DNA from: Gillisia lutea
Lineage (GTDB): Bacteria > Bacteroidota > Bacteroidia > Flavobacteriales > Flavobacteriaceae
Length of the DNA stretch: 64,000 nt
Direction: 5' to 3'
Assembly (NCBI RefSeq): GCF_021568705.1
Contig: NZ_JAKGTH010000006.1
Location: forward strand, 124,001-188,000
Under the pieces are notes generated by a model, which had not been told where the DNA came from, made no database searches, and saw nothing but the letters and a program-made list of their open reading frames with translations. Positions 47,878 through 56,269 of this stretch are shown piece after piece (positions within the stretch are counted from its first letter, which is position 1; each line of letters starts with the position of its first letter). The position numbers and the translations under genes are program-made.

Positions 47878-49158
47878 ATGAAAAATACACTTAACATAGT
47901 TACTGCCGAAGAAGCAGTTGCCATGGTTAAATCTGGAGAAAGAATATTCTTCCAGGGTGCTGCTATGACGCCAAATTTCATTATTGATGCCCTGTGTCAA
48001 CGCTATAAGGAACTCAAGGACATTGAAATTATTCAAATACATACCGAGGGAAGCGCGCTCTACACCATGGATCCCTATAATAATGCTTTTAAAACCAATA
48101 GTTGCTTTGTAGGCGGCAATGTAAGAAAAGCTGTAAATTCAGATTTCGGTAATTATATTCCTATCTTTCTAAGTGAGATTCATTTATTGTTCAGAAGAAA
48201 TATATTAAGCCTTGATACTGCCATTATACAGGTATCTCCACCCGACAAACATGGCTATTGCTCACTGGGAGTCTCTATAGATATTGCCCTACCAGCCATT
48301 CAAACCGCTAAAAAGGTGATTGCGCAAATCAATCCTCAAGTTCCGCGCACCCATGGAGACGGTATCATTCATATCAGTCAAATAAGTGCTGCAGTAGAAA
48401 TGAATGCTCCCATCCATTCCTCTACTATTATGCCTCCCACTGAAAACGACCTGCTCATTGGAAAGCATGTTGCTAACCTTATTGATGATGGAGCAACCTT
48501 ACAAATGGGCATTGGAGGTATCCCGAACGTGGTATTAGCAAATTTGACCAACCACAAAAGGTTAGGGATACATACCGAAATGTTTTCAGACGGAATCCTT
48601 CCTTTAGTAGAAAGCGGAGTAATTACCGGAGAAGAAAAAACAATAAAGACAGGGAAGATAGTTACCTGTTTTGCCGTTGGTTCTCCCGCCCTGTATGATT
48701 TTGTAGACGACAACCCGATAGTTCATTTTAAAGAAGCTGCATACACAAACGACACTTCAATTATTCGTCAGAATCCCAAGGTTACTGCTATAAACAGCGC
48801 CATAGAAATCGACTTAACGGGACAAATTTGCGCAGACACCATTGGAAAGTATCAGTATTCAGGAGTAGGCGGACAAATGGACTTTATACGTGGAGCCTCC
48901 CTCTCTGAAGGCGGAAAGGCAATTATTGCAATGCCATCGGTTACCAATAAAGGAGTATCAAAAATAGTCCCTTATTTAAAACAAGGCGCAGGGGTAACCA
49001 CTACCAGGGCACATGTGCATTATATCGCTACCGAATATGGGGTTGTAGATTTATTTGGAAAGAATTTGAAACAGCGGGCAGAAGCCTTAATTTCCATAGC
49101 GCATCCTATGCACAGGGAACAGCTTGAAAAAGATACTTTTGAAAGAATTCACAGCTAA
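47878..49158 (+). CDS. Acetyl-CoA hydrolase/transferase family protein
   Basis: A 426-residue class I CoA-transferase (AcoA hydrolase/Cat1 type). Features are the first-domain block VKSGERIFFQGAAMTP, MGIGGIPNVVLANL, the probable catalytic glutamate in GIHTEMFSDG, and the second-domain block YSGVGGQMDFIRGA. Members move CoA between acetate, succinate, propionate or butyrate; in anaerobic metabolism they can conserve energy by releasing acetate. The acceptor cannot be told from sequence. It follows the YceI-like gene by 6 bp, an odd pairing of a cytosolic enzyme with envelope proteins. Confidence 0.92.
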   Translation: MKNTLNIVTAEEAVAMVKSGERIFFQGAAMTPNFIIDALCQRYKELKDIEIIQIHTEGSALYTMDPYNNAFKTNSCFVGGNVRKAVNSDFGNYIPIFLSEIHLLFRRNILSLDTAIIQVSPPDKHGYCSLGVSIDIALPAIQTAKKVIAQINPQVPRTHGDGIIHISQISAAVEMNAPIHSSTIMPPTENDLLIGKHVANLIDDGATLQMGIGGIPNVVLANLTNHKRLGIHTEMFSDGILPLVESGVITGEEKTIKTGKIVTCFAVGSPALYDFVDDNPIVHFKEAAYTNDTSIIRQNPKVTAINSAIEIDLTGQICADTIGKYQYSGVGGQMDFIRGASLSEGGKAIIAMPSVTNKGVSKIVPYLKQGAGVTTTRAHVHYIATEYGVVDLFGKNLKQRAEALISIAHPMHREQLEKDTFERIHS

Positions 49159-49259
49159 ATTTTGTAATTTTATTACAGGTTTACGCACTACATAGTACAT
49201 CAATTACTTTTTCAGGGAATTTAACTCTAAAAAAGAGAAACGTAATAAAATATTGAGTC

Positions 49260-49559
49260 ATGAAAAGTAACTTTAGCGAAATTATAAAAGATAACAAACC
49301 GGTATTAGTCGATTTTTATGCAGATTGGTGCGGTCCATGCAAGATGCTCTCTCCAATTTTAAAACAGGCCAAGGAAAGCTTAGGAGATGCTGTGAATATT
49401 GTGAAAATTGACGTAGATAAAAATCAGGAGCTTGCGGGAAAATACCAGGTAAGAGGGGTGCCTACCTTAATGCTGTTTAAAAATGGACAACAATTATGGA
49501 GACAATCTGGGGTTCTTCAAAAAGATGAAATCGTGAAACTTGTTAAGTCGCATTCATAA
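49260..49559 (+). CDS. Thioredoxin
   Basis: A 99-residue cytosolic thioredoxin with the active site WCGPC (C24, C27) and the cis-proline in RGVPTLM (P68). It lies 101 bp after the acetyl-CoA hydrolase gene; the gap holds TAATTTTA (49165-49172), identical in sequence to the box before the universal stress gene. A paralogue lacking both cysteines lies at 56917-57213. Because it is not the only thioredoxin likely in the genome, I give no gene number. Confidence 0.93.
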   Translation: MKSNFSEIIKDNKPVLVDFYADWCGPCKMLSPILKQAKESLGDAVNIVKIDVDKNQELAGKYQVRGVPTLMLFKNGQQLWRQSGVLQKDEIVKLVKSHS

Positions 49560-49592
49560 CCCAACAGGAATTTTACAAACCTGGAGGATAAC

Positions 49593-49604
49593 TGATTCCT
49601 GTCA
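49593..49604. promoter_or_regulatory. Anaerobox-like palindrome upstream of the 93-residue membrane protein
   Basis: TGATTCCTGTCA differs from TGAC-N4-GTCA at one base and shares the wider context CTGAYTMCYGTCATA with the site at 45294. Its centre is about 43 bp before the start predicted from TAATTTTA (49628-49635). Part of it also pairs with ACAGGAAT at 49564-49571, so a stem at the thioredoxin mRNA end is an alternative reading. Confidence 0.45.
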
Positions 49605-49627
49605 TATTTAATATAAGGCCATGAGGG

Positions 49628-49635
49628 TAATTTTA
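49628..49635 (+). promoter_or_regulatory. Putative activator-dependent -7 box before the 93-residue protein
   Basis: TAATTTTA fits TAnnTTTG except for the last base. No -33 TTTG; the palindrome sits at the activator position. The start codon is 25 bp downstream. Confidence 0.35.
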
Positions 49636-49659
49636 CTTTAAATTAAAAGTAAATCCCAC

Positions 49660-49941
49660 ATGAAACTATATCAAAATTTATTTAGAGACTTCAACGAAAT
49701 GTTTATTGGTCATGCTGCATTAGCTATTGTACCTTCCAGTTGTTTGGGCTCTATTGCCGCAATGCTAATCCTTATGCAAGGACATACTTTTGGAAACATG
49801 TTTGAACTCTTTATTGTAGTAACTGCATGTATGATATTTAATGCCGCTGTACTGGCTCAGTTAAAACCTAAATTCGTATTTAACAGCCTTCTTTTAAGCA
49901 TCGTGGTAAGTATTGTTTTTATTCTTATCAACTTATTATAG
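49660..49941 (+). CDS. Small membrane protein, 93 residues
   Basis: A protein with three hydrophobic stretches (about 14-38, 47-66, 72-93) and few charges after the N-terminal segment. No family recognised. It lies between thioredoxin and the regulator genes, convergent with them across a shared terminator, and has the same upstream activator-like site as the YceI gene. That suggests it belongs to the stress/redox regulon; the function is unknown. Confidence 0.7.
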   Translation: MKLYQNLFRDFNEMFIGHAALAIVPSSCLGSIAAMLILMQGHTFGNMFELFIVVTACMIFNAAVLAQLKPKFVFNSLLLSIVVSIVFILINLL

Positions 49942-49978
49942 AACTTCTCTAAAGTACGACAGAAATAGTAAAAATTTC

Positions 49979-50018
49979 AAATAGCTTGTTCTAAATTTAG
50001 AATAGACCAAGCTATTTT
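49979..50018. terminator. Bidirectional terminator with nested stem
   Basis: An outer stem AAATAGCTTG/CAAGCTATTT encloses an inner palindrome TTCTAAATTTAGAA, between the convergent small membrane gene and the response regulator gene. T-runs are present on both strands but are short. Confidence 0.7.
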
Positions 50019-50025
50019 ATTTTTA

Positions 50026-51069
50026 TTAAGAGATATTGTGCAGCGCCTCTGAATTAAGAAGTTTAATATTTCTCCCTTCAATTTCTATAAGGCCCTCCTT
50101 TTTAAAATCAGATAATGTTCTTATTAAACTCTCGGGAGCCATTCCGGCTACCCCTGCTAAATCTGCTCTGGAAATTCGAATGCTTTTCAAGGGGTTTTTC
50201 TTGATCTTTTCTGCAAATAAGAGAATGGTACTTGCAGTCTTCTTTCTAACCGAACCATAGGCCATGTCCATTAACTGCTCTTTAATTCCTAAAAGGTTAT
50301 TGCTTAGCACCTCTACCAATTGCAAAGTCATTCTACCATTATTGGCTAAAATTTTATGCAATTCCTCTTTTGAAACAGCATACAACTGAGTGTCCTCTAT
50401 TGCAGTAGCAAACTCCTGATAAGCAGAAGAATTTTGGAAAGTTGCACCTCCAAAAAAATCATCATCCTTGTAGAGTTCTGTAATTAGTTCTTTTCCCTGG
50501 CTGTCCATTCTATGTGCTTTCACAACACCACGTTTTACCAGATAGAAGAAATTGGATTGTTTTCCTTCTTCATAAACATTTTGACCGGCTTTAAAATCCA
50601 GTTGTTCATATTTAGAAATAATACCTTTCAGGTCTTCCAAATTCTTTAGAGATGTAGATGCACCACCCGGGTCCTTTTCATTATCTATAGAATTCAAAAT
50701 AGCCACTTTAGCAAGTCGGCTTTCAATAGCGCTTAAAAGATCCTCTTCCTCAAAAGGCTTGGTTAAATAATCGTCTGCGCCAAGATCCATACCTTTTCTA
50801 ATATCTTTATGCTCTGTTTTGGCTGAAAGAAAAATAAAAGGAATAGCCTTTGTTTTTACATTTGCCGCAAGTTCCTGTAGCACACCATACCCATCCATTT
50901 CCGGCATCATAATATCGCATACAATGATGTCTGGCAAAAAGTCGAGTGCTTTATCCACACCTAATTTTCCATTAGATGCGGTTACAACTTCATAGTCTGA
51001 TAATTCTAAAAGCTCTGCGGTATTCTCCCTAACCGTGATATCATCTTCAATTAGTAAAATCTTTTTCAT
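50026..51069 (-). CDS. Response regulator with receiver and Crp/Fnr-type DNA-binding output
   Basis: A 347-residue regulator. The receiver domain (1-125) has the acidic pair D9/D10, the phosphorylation site D52 (CDIMMPEMDG) and K84. A cyclic-nucleotide-binding-like fold follows (about 150-265), then a Crp-type winged helix (about 270-345). In the recognition helix (MAPESLIRTLSDF) the Glu and Arg that contact the TGA/TCA core in Crp and Fnr are kept, while the Fnr Ser is Ile. It overlaps its kinase gene by 4 bp. It probably controls the neighbouring stress genes through TGAY-N4-GTCA sites; that link is inference. Confidence 0.92.
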   Translation of the reverse strand: MKKILLIEDDITVRENTAELLELSDYEVVTASNGKLGVDKALDFLPDIIVCDIMMPEMDGYGVLQELAANVKTKAIPFIFLSAKTEHKDIRKGMDLGADDYLTKPFEEEDLLSAIESRLAKVAILNSIDNEKDPGGASTSLKNLEDLKGIISKYEQLDFKAGQNVYEEGKQSNFFYLVKRGVVKAHRMDSQGKELITELYKDDDFFGGATFQNSSAYQEFATAIEDTQLYAVSKEELHKILANNGRMTLQLVEVLSNNLLGIKEQLMDMAYGSVRKKTASTILLFAEKIKKNPLKSIRISRADLAGVAGMAPESLIRTLSDFKKEGLIEIEGRNIKLLNSEALHNIS

Positions 51070-52328
51070 GGTGTAAGTATTGGAATTTTAACGATAAATG
51101 TGGTTCCCACATTTTCTATACTAATAAATTTTATGTGCCCTCCCAGGTTTTCTAAATGGGTCTTCGCAATGTTCAACCCAATACCTGTACCTTGATTCAA
51201 AAGAGCATTTTCAGCCCTGAAATAACGTTCAAAAATATGCTTCTGGTCTTCCTGCGGAATACCTATTCCTTTGTCTTCTACTTCAAATATTATGGTGTTT
51301 TCCACCTGAGCGACATCAAACCTAATAACGCTGTTCTCGGGAGAATATTTAATTGAATTGCTTAACAGGTTAGAAAGTATGAGTTCTAGTATCTTTTGGT
51401 CTTGATACATGATAATATCTTCCATCTCCTGGGCATACTTAATTTCCTGCCCATGTTTAAGGGTAATATTGGCATTATATATCACTTCATTAATAAAGTT
51501 TTTTATACTAAAGGAAGTGTATTTGTATTGATTATTTCCAGTCTCCAATCTTTCAATAGAAAGGAAATCATTTAAAATATTATTAAGGTAATGCACCTTG
51601 TTCCTTATGGTACCCAAATGCTTCTCCCGTTTATCCTGCTGTTCCGATTTTATGTACTTCTCGGCTAAAGTAGCAGAGGTTAATATCCCGCTTAAAGGAG
51701 TTTTAAATTCATGTGAAACCAAGGAAAGAAATTTTGTTTTCAGCTCATTTAACTCCTTTTCCTTGCGCAAGGCATCTTTTATCTTCTTTTCGGCAGCCTT
51801 ACGCTTTTTGATTTCCCCCTCCATATCAAGATTAAGCTTTTGCAATTTCTTGATACTCTTTTGTAACTCGTGGGTTCTAAGCTTGATCTTTTCCTCTAAC
51901 TGATTGTTGAGCTCCTTAATTTGGAGTTGGGTTTCTTTTCGAACGCTAATATCTATAATTAGCGACATCACATACCGCTCTCCATTTATTTCAAAAGGAT
52001 TTAGTCCGGCTTCTACAGGAAATTGATCACCAGTTTTCTTTACACCGTAGAGTTCCCTCCCATGGCCCATCTGGCGCTTTTCACTATGATCGAGAAAATG
52101 ATTGAAATGCCCCCCGTGTTTGGCTCTATGTTTAGAAGGAATTAAGATATTTAAAGGTTGTTCTAATAACTCCTCCAGTTTATAACCAAACATATTTCCT
52201 GCAGCATTATTTGCTGCAATAATGGTTTGTGAAGCATCCACGATAATGATACCCTCCGAAGCTGCTTCAAAAAGAACATTGAAGACATTCTTATTTCGAA
52301 AGAATTGATTTTTTGACACTTCCTGCAA
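51066..52328 (-). CDS. Cytosolic PAS-domain sensor histidine kinase
   Basis: A 420-residue kinase with no membrane segment. The order is a PAS domain (about 14-130; GIIIVDASQTIIAANNAA, LNILIPSKHRAKHGGH), a long coiled coil (about 130-195), the dimerisation/phosphorylation helix with H206 (SLVSHEFKTPLSG), and a HATPase domain with N box, DKGIGIP and GTGIGLNIAKTHLENLGG. The PAS segment resembles FixL-type PAS domains, but a heme-binding His cannot be confirmed by eye. It phosphorylates the response regulator encoded downstream with a 4-bp overlap. Confidence 0.93.
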   Translation of the reverse strand: MQEVSKNQFFRNKNVFNVLFEAASEGIIIVDASQTIIAANNAAGNMFGYKLEELLEQPLNILIPSKHRAKHGGHFNHFLDHSEKRQMGHGRELYGVKKTGDQFPVEAGLNPFEINGERYVMSLIIDISVRKETQLQIKELNNQLEEKIKLRTHELQKSIKKLQKLNLDMEGEIKKRKAAEKKIKDALRKEKELNELKTKFLSLVSHEFKTPLSGILTSATLAEKYIKSEQQDKREKHLGTIRNKVHYLNNILNDFLSIERLETGNNQYKYTSFSIKNFINEVIYNANITLKHGQEIKYAQEMEDIIMYQDQKILELILSNLLSNSIKYSPENSVIRFDVAQVENTIIFEVEDKGIGIPQEDQKHIFERYFRAENALLNQGTGIGLNIAKTHLENLGGHIKFISIENVGTTFIVKIPILTP

Positions 52329-52360
52329 TTTAAAATGAATTTTAAGTTGTCACGAATTTA

Positions 52361-52392
52361 CAAAAGCAGAAGCAATTTTTTTAGACTTCAAA
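52361..52392 (-). promoter_or_regulatory. Putative promoter of the histidine kinase-response regulator operon
   Basis: On the minus strand TTTG (52392-52389) and TGCTTTTG (52368-52361) are 20 bp apart. The -7 box deviates from TAnnTTTG at the second base. The transcript would start about 27 bp before the kinase ATG. Confidence 0.4.
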
Positions 52393-52651
52393 AGAAATAA
52401 AGTATCTAAAAAATGATTTGGACAGTCAATCTTCTAAGTAAGTTGCTTAATAAACCACCATTTCACAAGCAGTAAAATTAATTTTATAACAACAAAATAA
52501 GGATACAGCTTTACACAAATAAGCTCCTCAATAAAAGATTCCAAAATTTTAGCTCTCTTTCATACGACCTATTAAGAGAAAAGGAGAAGCGCTTACAAAC
52601 TTCTCTTATGCGCCTATTAGCAAAGACCCTTCATTCTCAAAATATTAGGCA
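52393..52651. other. Non-coding stretch between the kinase promoter and the tRNA terminator
   Basis: About 260 bp with stop codons in all frames and no reading frame with coding character. It is AT-rich. A GAGAAG...CTTCTC inverted repeat around 52580-52605 is the only structure I noticed. No function is claimed. Confidence 0.5.
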
Positions 52652-52684
52652 TAAAAAAAACCGAACTGTTAAACAGTTCGGTTT
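52652..52684 (-). terminator. Terminator after tRNA-Gln
   Basis: The stem AAACCGAACTGTT/AACAGTTCGGTTT is followed on the minus strand by eight T. It starts 12 bp past the tRNA. Confidence 0.88.
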
Positions 52685-52696
52685 CACAAAATTTTG

Positions 52697-52769
52697 TTGG
52701 CCCACTAGGGCTCGAACCTAGACTCTTCTGTACCAAAAACAGACGTGTTGCCAGTTACACCATGGGCCA
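52697..52769 (-). tRNA. tRNA-Gln (anticodon UUG)
   Basis: A full cloverleaf on the minus strand: acceptor arm TGGCCCA/TGGGCCA with discriminator A, D arm GTGTAACTGGCAACAC, anticodon arm TCTGT-TTTTGGT-ACAGA with anticodon TTG, and T arm CTAGG-TTCGAGC-CCTAG. The U1-A72 opening pair is typical of glutamine tRNA. CCA is only partly encoded. It has its own promoter and terminator. Confidence 0.95.
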
Positions 52770-52786
52770 GCGTTTTATTGCTGATG

Positions 52787-52817
52787 CAAATTTAGAACAA
52801 AGTTTATTTTACACAAA
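52787..52817 (-). promoter_or_regulatory. Promoter of tRNA-Gln
   Basis: On the minus strand TTTG (52817-52814) and TAAATTTG (52794-52787) are 19 bp apart, an exact consensus match, about 11 bp from the predicted transcript start to the tRNA 5' end. Confidence 0.7.
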
Positions 52818-52957
52818 TTTTTTTTGCGTTTTTTCTCAATTAATTTCTTAAGTCCTGATAGTCAGATATAAAAAAATAAAGTCTTTTAAAGCCCGTTATA
52901 AAACCATTCTTGTAAATATTCTTAAATTCGCTTCATCATATTCAATTAGCAAAAAAC

Positions 52958-55900
52958 ATGACAGATCATAACTTCAGTAAATGGAATAAAATACTAGGAT
53001 GGACGGTATTTTTAATTTCACTTACTACCTATTGGTTAACGGTAGAACCTACAGCAAGTTTCTGGGATGCAGGAGAGTACATAGCTACTGCAGCAAATTT
53101 AGAAGTTGGACATCCACCCGGAGCCCCGCTTTATCAAATGATGGGAGCTTTCTTTGCAACCTTTGCCTCCAATCCTGCTGATGTTGCACTCATGGTAAAC
53201 TCTATGTCTGGTCTTGCAAGCGCATTTGCCATTATGTTCATGTTCTGGTCTATAGTTTTACTGATTTTAAAGATAGGTGGCAGCAAAGCTCATCCCCAAA
53301 AACTAAATAAAGTTGCAGTTTTAGGAAGTGCCTTTGTTGGCGCTTTAGCTTTTACATTTACCGACAGCTTTTGGTTTAATGCGGTAGAGGCCGAAGTTTA
53401 TGCCATGGCAGCCTGTATTATGGCATTACTCTTCTATTTAGGCTTATTATGGGAAAGAGACATGTTTCTTCCAAGAGGAAACAGATGGGTCATCCTAATT
53501 TCCTTTGTAGTTGGACTCTCCTTTGGAGTGCACTTTTTAGGTTTATTAACCCTTCCTGCTATTGGGTTTTTATACTTCTTTAAAAACTATGAGAAAGTTA
53601 CTGTTAAGAATTTCATTATAGCCAATATCGCGGTGGTAGCAGTGTTAATGTTCATATTCAAACTCTTACTCCCATACACCCTAACATTTTTTGCTTCTTC
53701 GGAAGTATTTTTCACCAATGCAATTGGCTTACCTTTTAACTCAGGTACAATCATCGCTTTACTGGTTATTATCGCCGCTTTTTACTTCGGAATTAGATAC
53801 ACTAAGAGAAAAAACTTTTATCAGTTAAACACCTTGCTCTTAAGCATCCTGTTTATTCTGATTGGTTTTTCCAGCTGGACCATGCTTCCAATTCGTGCAA
53901 ATGCCGATACTAACATCAATGAAAATAGTCCAGACAACGCCAGAGAACTATTAGCTTATTATAACCGCGAGCAGTACGGGGAAACACACTTGTTCTACGG
54001 ACCTCAATTCACCGAAATGTACAGCGGTCTCGATGCTGAAAACCCATATTTAGACGATAAGCCTAACTATGAAAAAGATGAAGAGTTAGGGAAATATGTA
54101 ATTGTAAACGATTATAAGAATGCAAGACAAAACTTAGACGACAACCATAAAGCTATTCTTCCAAGAATGTGGAGCACAGCTCATGCCGTTAATTACATGC
54201 AGTTTACCGGCCCATTAGATTTTCAGGTAAAACCGGAATATCAGGGAGAGGAAGAACTGCTGCAGGCTATCGCCGAATTCAGAAAGAACTACGCGATGGG
54301 ACGTCTGGATTCTAGCGACTATAACAGCTTTCTAACACAGTTCAGTCAGTATATAGATGTTGAAAAACCTTCTTTTACCGATAATATAGCATATCTATTT
54401 GAATATCAAATAGGCTACATGTACTGGCGTTATTTTATGTGGAATTTTGTTGGAAGACAAAATGATATCCAGGGCGAACTCACCGATTTGAATGGAAACT
54501 GGTTGAGCGGTATTAAATTTATAGATGAAATGAGATTGGGTTCTCAGGACAATCTGCCTACCGATGTTAAAAATAATAAAGCACGTAATACCTATTATTT
54601 CCTGCCTTTTATCTTAGGATTAATAGGGCTCTTCTTTCATTTTAAGAATGACAAAAAAGGCTTCTGGGTACTAACCGTTTTCTTTCTCTTTACAGGGATT
54701 GCACTCAAAATATACTTAAATGAGCGTCCATTTGAACCAAGAGAACGAGATTATGCTTTAGTTGGATCCTTTTATGTTTTTGCAATGTGGATAGGCTTTG
54801 GAGTCTATGCCTTATTCGATCTTGTAAAAGGCTACTTACAACCTAAAATAGCTGCACCTGTAGTAATTGCTGCAAGTCTATTAGCAGCGCCGGTTTTGTT
54901 AGCCTCTGAAAACTGGGACGATCATGACAGGTCTGACAGGTATACGGCTTTGGCGATGGCTAAAATGTATCTGGACTCTGTAGACCAAAATGCCATATTA
55001 TTCACCATTGGTGATAATGATACTTTTGCACTTTGGTATGCACAGCAAATCGAGGAATACAGAACTGATGTTCGAATTGTGAATACCAGTTTATTTGCTA
55101 CCGACTGGTATATCGATCAAATGAAACGTAAAGCCTGGGAAAGCGATCCAATTCCATCTCAGCTAACACAAAAACAATATCGAGCAGGAACAAATGAATT
55201 TGTAATGTTCCAATCGGTTACCCAGGATACTATGTCTATCCAAAACTGGATGAACTGGATCGCAAGCGATGATTCCCGAACACAGGGAGAATTGCAAAGC
55301 GGACAGATTGTGAACACTTTTCCAACAAAATCCATCAGAATTCCTGTAAATAAAGAGAATGCACTCAAATACGGTATCGTTGATAAAAAAGATGCCGATA
55401 AGATAGTAGACGACATCTTTATAAAACTTGAAGGAAATGTGATCTATAAGAATAGATTACTAATGCTTGATATAATTGCTAATAACGATTGGAAACGCCC
55501 TATTTACTTTACCGGGGGAAGCTTTGGTAATGATGATTATCTGTGGATGAAAGACTATCTACAATTAGATGGCGTTGCATATAAATTAGTTCCAATTCAA
55601 ACCCCTATCAACCCAAGAAATCCTTACGAAATGGGTAGAATAGACACCGATAAAATGTACGACATCGTTAAGAACTGGGACTGGGGCAATATGGAAAGCA
55701 CAAAAATCTACCATGACCCGGAAACACGTAAAAACTCTATTACCTATAGAAGTAACCTGGCAAGATTGGTGGAAACACTTTTAGCGGAAGGTGATAAAGA
55801 ACGAGCTAAAGAGATCTTGGATATGGGGATAGAAAAAATGCCTCTAGATTATTATGGTTTTTACACCCTGGTGGAGCCTTATATAAGCGGTTATTACGAG

Positions 55901-56254
55901 GTTGGAGAAAAAGAAAAGGCCCGAGAATTATGGGATAAGCTCGCTTTAAAATATCAAGAGGACCTTAAGTACTATGCCAGTTGGGATGAAGACAGACAGT
56001 TTAGTTATGCAAATGATATCATTACTAGCATGGAACGATATAGAGCATTAGTTGATTTGCTTTTCATGAATAATGAACAGGAATTTGGCCGTAAGAAAGC
56101 TGAGAAATTCAACAGCTATTTGAAATTATTTCCCCGTTTCTATGATGATTCAGAAGAAGTGGAAGAAGCTCCTCCCACGCCTACAGATGAGGCTATAGAA
56201 AATGAATTCAACAATTTGCAAAGTTTAGACTCTTTGCAAACTGTACCTGAATAA
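52958..56254 (+). CDS. DUF2723 family membrane glycosyltransferase-like protein
   Basis: A 1098-residue protein. About a dozen membrane helices in the first ~310 and again around 545-650 residues surround a large soluble region; a second soluble region forms the C-terminus with TPR-like helices (about 935-1050). The N-terminal TVEPTASFWDAGEYI and AANLEVGHPPGAPLYQ are the signature of DUF2723/TMEM260, a family related to protein O-mannosyltransferases. The acidic WDAGEY is at the place of the catalytic Asp in that superfamily. It is followed after 15 bp by a polysaccharide deacetylase gene. Confidence 0.92.
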   Translation: MTDHNFSKWNKILGWTVFLISLTTYWLTVEPTASFWDAGEYIATAANLEVGHPPGAPLYQMMGAFFATFASNPADVALMVNSMSGLASAFAIMFMFWSIVLLILKIGGSKAHPQKLNKVAVLGSAFVGALAFTFTDSFWFNAVEAEVYAMAACIMALLFYLGLLWERDMFLPRGNRWVILISFVVGLSFGVHFLGLLTLPAIGFLYFFKNYEKVTVKNFIIANIAVVAVLMFIFKLLLPYTLTFFASSEVFFTNAIGLPFNSGTIIALLVIIAAFYFGIRYTKRKNFYQLNTLLLSILFILIGFSSWTMLPIRANADTNINENSPDNARELLAYYNREQYGETHLFYGPQFTEMYSGLDAENPYLDDKPNYEKDEELGKYVIVNDYKNARQNLDDNHKAILPRMWSTAHAVNYMQFTGPLDFQVKPEYQGEEELLQAIAEFRKNYAMGRLDSSDYNSFLTQFSQYIDVEKPSFTDNIAYLFEYQIGYMYWRYFMWNFVGRQNDIQGELTDLNGNWLSGIKFIDEMRLGSQDNLPTDVKNNKARNTYYFLPFILGLIGLFFHFKNDKKGFWVLTVFFLFTGIALKIYLNERPFEPRERDYALVGSFYVFAMWIGFGVYALFDLVKGYLQPKIAAPVVIAASLLAAPVLLASENWDDHDRSDRYTALAMAKMYLDSVDQNAILFTIGDNDTFALWYAQQIEEYRTDVRIVNTSLFATDWYIDQMKRKAWESDPIPSQLTQKQYRAGTNEFVMFQSVTQDTMSIQNWMNWIASDDSRTQGELQSGQIVNTFPTKSIRIPVNKENALKYGIVDKKDADKIVDDIFIKLEGNVIYKNRLLMLDIIANNDWKRPIYFTGGSFGNDDYLWMKDYLQLDGVAYKLVPIQTPINPRNPYEMGRIDTDKMYDIVKNWDWGNMESTKIYHDPETRKNSITYRSNLARLVETLLAEGDKERAKEILDMGIEKMPLDYYGFYTLVEPYISGYYEVGEKEKARELWDKLALKYQEDLKYYASWDEDRQFSYANDIITSMERYRALVDLLFMNNEQEFGRKKAEKFNSYLKLFPRFYDDSEEVEEAPPTPTDEAIENEFNNLQSLDSLQTVPE

Positions 56255-56269
56255 CAGACTGATAATACA

